Source of the DNA: QVMG01 sp032073245
GTDB taxonomy: Bacteria; Bacteroidota; Bacteroidia; Bacteroidales; Tannerellaceae
Assembly: GCA_032073245.1 (NCBI GenBank)
Contig: DAMANX010000024.1
Location: forward strand, 19,808-83,807
Direction of reading: 5' to 3'
Length of the DNA stretch: 64,000 bases
Every line of letters starts with the position of its first letter. The first letter of the stretch is position 1. Of this stretch, positions 62,815 through 64,000 are shown one piece after another. A program made the position numbers and the translations under genes. Below the pieces are notes generated by a model. That model was not told where the DNA came from, did not search any database, and worked only from the letters and a program-made list of their open reading frames with translations.

Positions 62815-63309
62815 ATGCATTTTACAATAAGAACACTTACTCCGGCAGAGTATCCTATACTTGAAGATATGCTTTATGAAGCTATTTATCAACCGGATGA
62901 AAATAATCTCATTCCACGGGATGTAATAAATATACCCGAAGTTAGGGTTTACATAGAGAACTTTGGAGAGCAGAAAGATGATTATTGTCTGGTAGGGGAT
63001 ATGGACGGAAAAATTGTTGGAGCTGTATGGGTGCGTATCTTAGCCGGAGATATAAAAGGATATGGTAATATTGATGATAAAACACCTGAGTTTGCAATCT
63101 CATTATTTAAAGAATATCGAAATAAAGGTATAGGTACACAGTTAATGCAGAATATGATTGAATATCTTAAGAGTGCCGGATATGCCCAAACATCCCTGAA
63201 TGTGAAAAAGGAGAATTATGCAGTTAAAATGTATTGTAAAATGGGCTTTAAAATTGTGTGTGAAGATAAAGAGGATTATCTAATGATTTTAAAGTTGTCA
63301 GATAAATAA
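62815..63309 (+). CDS. GNAT-family N-acetyltransferase
   Basis: A 164-residue single-domain GNAT protein. The ATG at 62815 (MHFTIRTLTPAEYPILEDML) is preferred, since the earlier frame start at 62794 overlaps the promoter box. Motif A is EFAISLFKEYRNKGIGTQLM with the RNKGIG acetyl-CoA loop, and the C-terminal LNVKKENYAVKMYCKMGFKI is the usual motif B. Substrate unknown. It converges on the YqaA-like gene, whose stop abuts its own. Confidence 0.9.
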   Translation: MHFTIRTLTPAEYPILEDMLYEAIYQPDENNLIPRDVINIPEVRVYIENFGEQKDDYCLVGDMDGKIVGAVWVRILAGDIKGYGNIDDKTPEFAISLFKEYRNKGIGTQLMQNMIEYLKSAGYAQTSLNVKKENYAVKMYCKMGFKIVCEDKEDYLMILKLSDK

Positions 63310-63777
63310 TTACCCCGTAATCCACTCAATTACTCTATAACCATAATTTACATACATCACTGTCCAGAAAGTAAAGCGTGTAATGCATGCTACGAATAAC
63401 AGAAGCATGGTAAGACCGGGTTTAACTTTATAAAATCCAAGAGCAATCAATCCGATAATGCCTACAACCGGAATCCAGGTAAATAAGGCGATCCATACTC
63501 CATATTTCTCAATGACGGTTTTTTGTTTGTGAAGTTGTTCCCGGCTGACTTTACCGTATTTTTCCAGCCATTCCCATTTCCCAATCCATCCCAGCCCATA
63601 AGTGGAAAGTAATCCTAACCAATTCGCTGTTGTGGTGATGCCCATAGATATCCAGGGACTCATTCCAATGGCCAAAGCACCGTTCAAAAGGATATCCGAA
63701 CTTAACGGAAATACCGTTCCAGCCAGGAATGCTCCCAGGAATAATCCCCAATATCCAAAACTCATCAACCAATCCAT
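63310..63777 (-). CDS. YqaA-like (VTT/SNARE-associated) membrane protein
   Basis: A 155-residue integral membrane protein with about four hydrophobic segments (residues about 5-30, 40-65, 95-115, 120-140). It opens with SFGYWGLFLGAFLAGTVFPL and contains ANWLGLLSTYGLGWIGK and WIPVVGIIGLIALGFYKV, resembling the DedA-related YqaA family. DedA-type proteins are implicated in lipid scrambling. Its stop codon directly abuts that of the convergent GNAT gene. Confidence 0.83.
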   Translation of the reverse strand: MDWLMSFGYWGLFLGAFLAGTVFPLSSDILLNGALAIGMSPWISMGITTTANWLGLLSTYGLGWIGKWEWLEKYGKVSREQLHKQKTVIEKYGVWIALFTWIPVVGIIGLIALGFYKVKPGLTMLLLFVACITRFTFWTVMYVNYGYRVIEWITG

Positions 63778-63883
63778 ATAAATCCTCTGCTTATAGCCTT
63801 ATGGTAAGTATCTTTCCTATTAAAACAATTAAATAGGGGTATAGTTCTTGGCTACTTTTTCTTTCCATAATAAAAACCGGACG

Positions 63884-63891
63884 CAAATATA
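63884..63891 (-). promoter_or_regulatory. putative -7 box TATATTTG for the YqaA-like gene
   Basis: Minus-strand exact match with a leader of about 100 nt to the ATG at 63777. The bases from 63901 on (a 27-codon plus-strand frame to 63984) show nothing recognisable. Confidence 0.45.
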
Positions 63892-64000
63892 CGCGAATTA
63901 ATGAATGACTACTTTGAAAGTGATAGAAACTCTTTTGAAAAAGTATTAACCTGTATTATTCCTAAACTCAAAAAAGCGCTGTAAAAAGTACCTTCATTCT

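Noticed and set aside
63901..63984. 27-codon open frame at the right edge
   Set aside because: Too short, no recognised family, and in the upstream region of a minus-strand gene.

Overview
The window is Bacteroidales-type DNA, most likely from a gut Bacteroides or Parabacteroides-like organism; the genus cannot be fixed from this sequence. The evidence is three SusC-type TonB receptors and two SusD partners, a hybrid two-component system (HTCS), an ECF sigma/FecR pair, serine-type sulfatases, many exported glycoside hydrolases, AT-rich spacers, and several promoters fitting the Bacteroidetes -7 consensus TAnnTTTG. No rRNA, tRNA, CRISPR array, transposase, phage or conjugation gene was recognised.

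Layout. (1) 1-2331: 5' part of a SusC gene that runs off the left edge. (2) 2800-5094: overlapping four-gene operon of a CsgG-like protein and three small lipoproteins (an unknown, DUF4810, DUF799). (3) 5534-22355: a sulfated-glycan utilisation locus with two S-type sulfatases, two GH2 beta-galactosidase-type enzymes, a SusC with an STN signalling domain plus SusD, and a FecR anti-sigma/ECF sigma pair. (4) 22505-27690: AT-rich accessory stretch with two paralogous DUF6266-like genes, an 11-bp tandem array at a promoter, two orphan exported proteins, a frameshifted GH29 fucosidase remnant and another frameshifted gene. (5) 27742-45692: a more GC-rich alpha-glucan locus. On the minus strand it reads DUF1080 - Gfo/Idh/MocA oxidoreductase - GH13 - SusC - SusD - GH13 - type-B carboxylesterase - TIM-barrel isomerase, with a divergent HTCS. 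(6) 45842-53833: GLUG-repeat surface protein, a gene truncated by a repeat element, then GH31 and GH20. (7) 54009-63777: housekeeping and accessory genes (NlpE-like, DUF2490, CapA-like, AraC regulator, CAT-like acetyltransferase, methyltransferase, two GNAT proteins, spondin-domain lipoprotein, YqaA-like membrane protein).

How it works together. Region 3 looks like a self-regulated uptake system: the STN domain of the SusC should signal through FecR to the sigma factor, while sulfatases and beta-galactosidases trim a sulfated, galactose-containing glycan. Region 5 combines classical alpha-glucan hydrolysis (two neopullulanase-like GH13 enzymes and SusCD) with the enzyme set known for oxidative 3-keto glycoside cleavage (Gfo/Idh/MocA plus DUF1080 plus a sugar isomerase-like protein). 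Three of these enzymes carry twin-arginine signals, so oxidation may take place outside the cytoplasm. This mixed hydrolytic/oxidative locus, with its HTCS and a striking double palindrome in the divergent promoter region, is the strongest candidate here for an incompletely described system.

Non-coding structure is rich: a palindromic element family around 10954, 50448 and 58171 (one copy truncates a gene), other inverted-repeat elements at 40289 and 49000, a hairpin pair at 30455 and 38848, and tandem arrays at 24904 (11 bp) and 54481 (22 bp).
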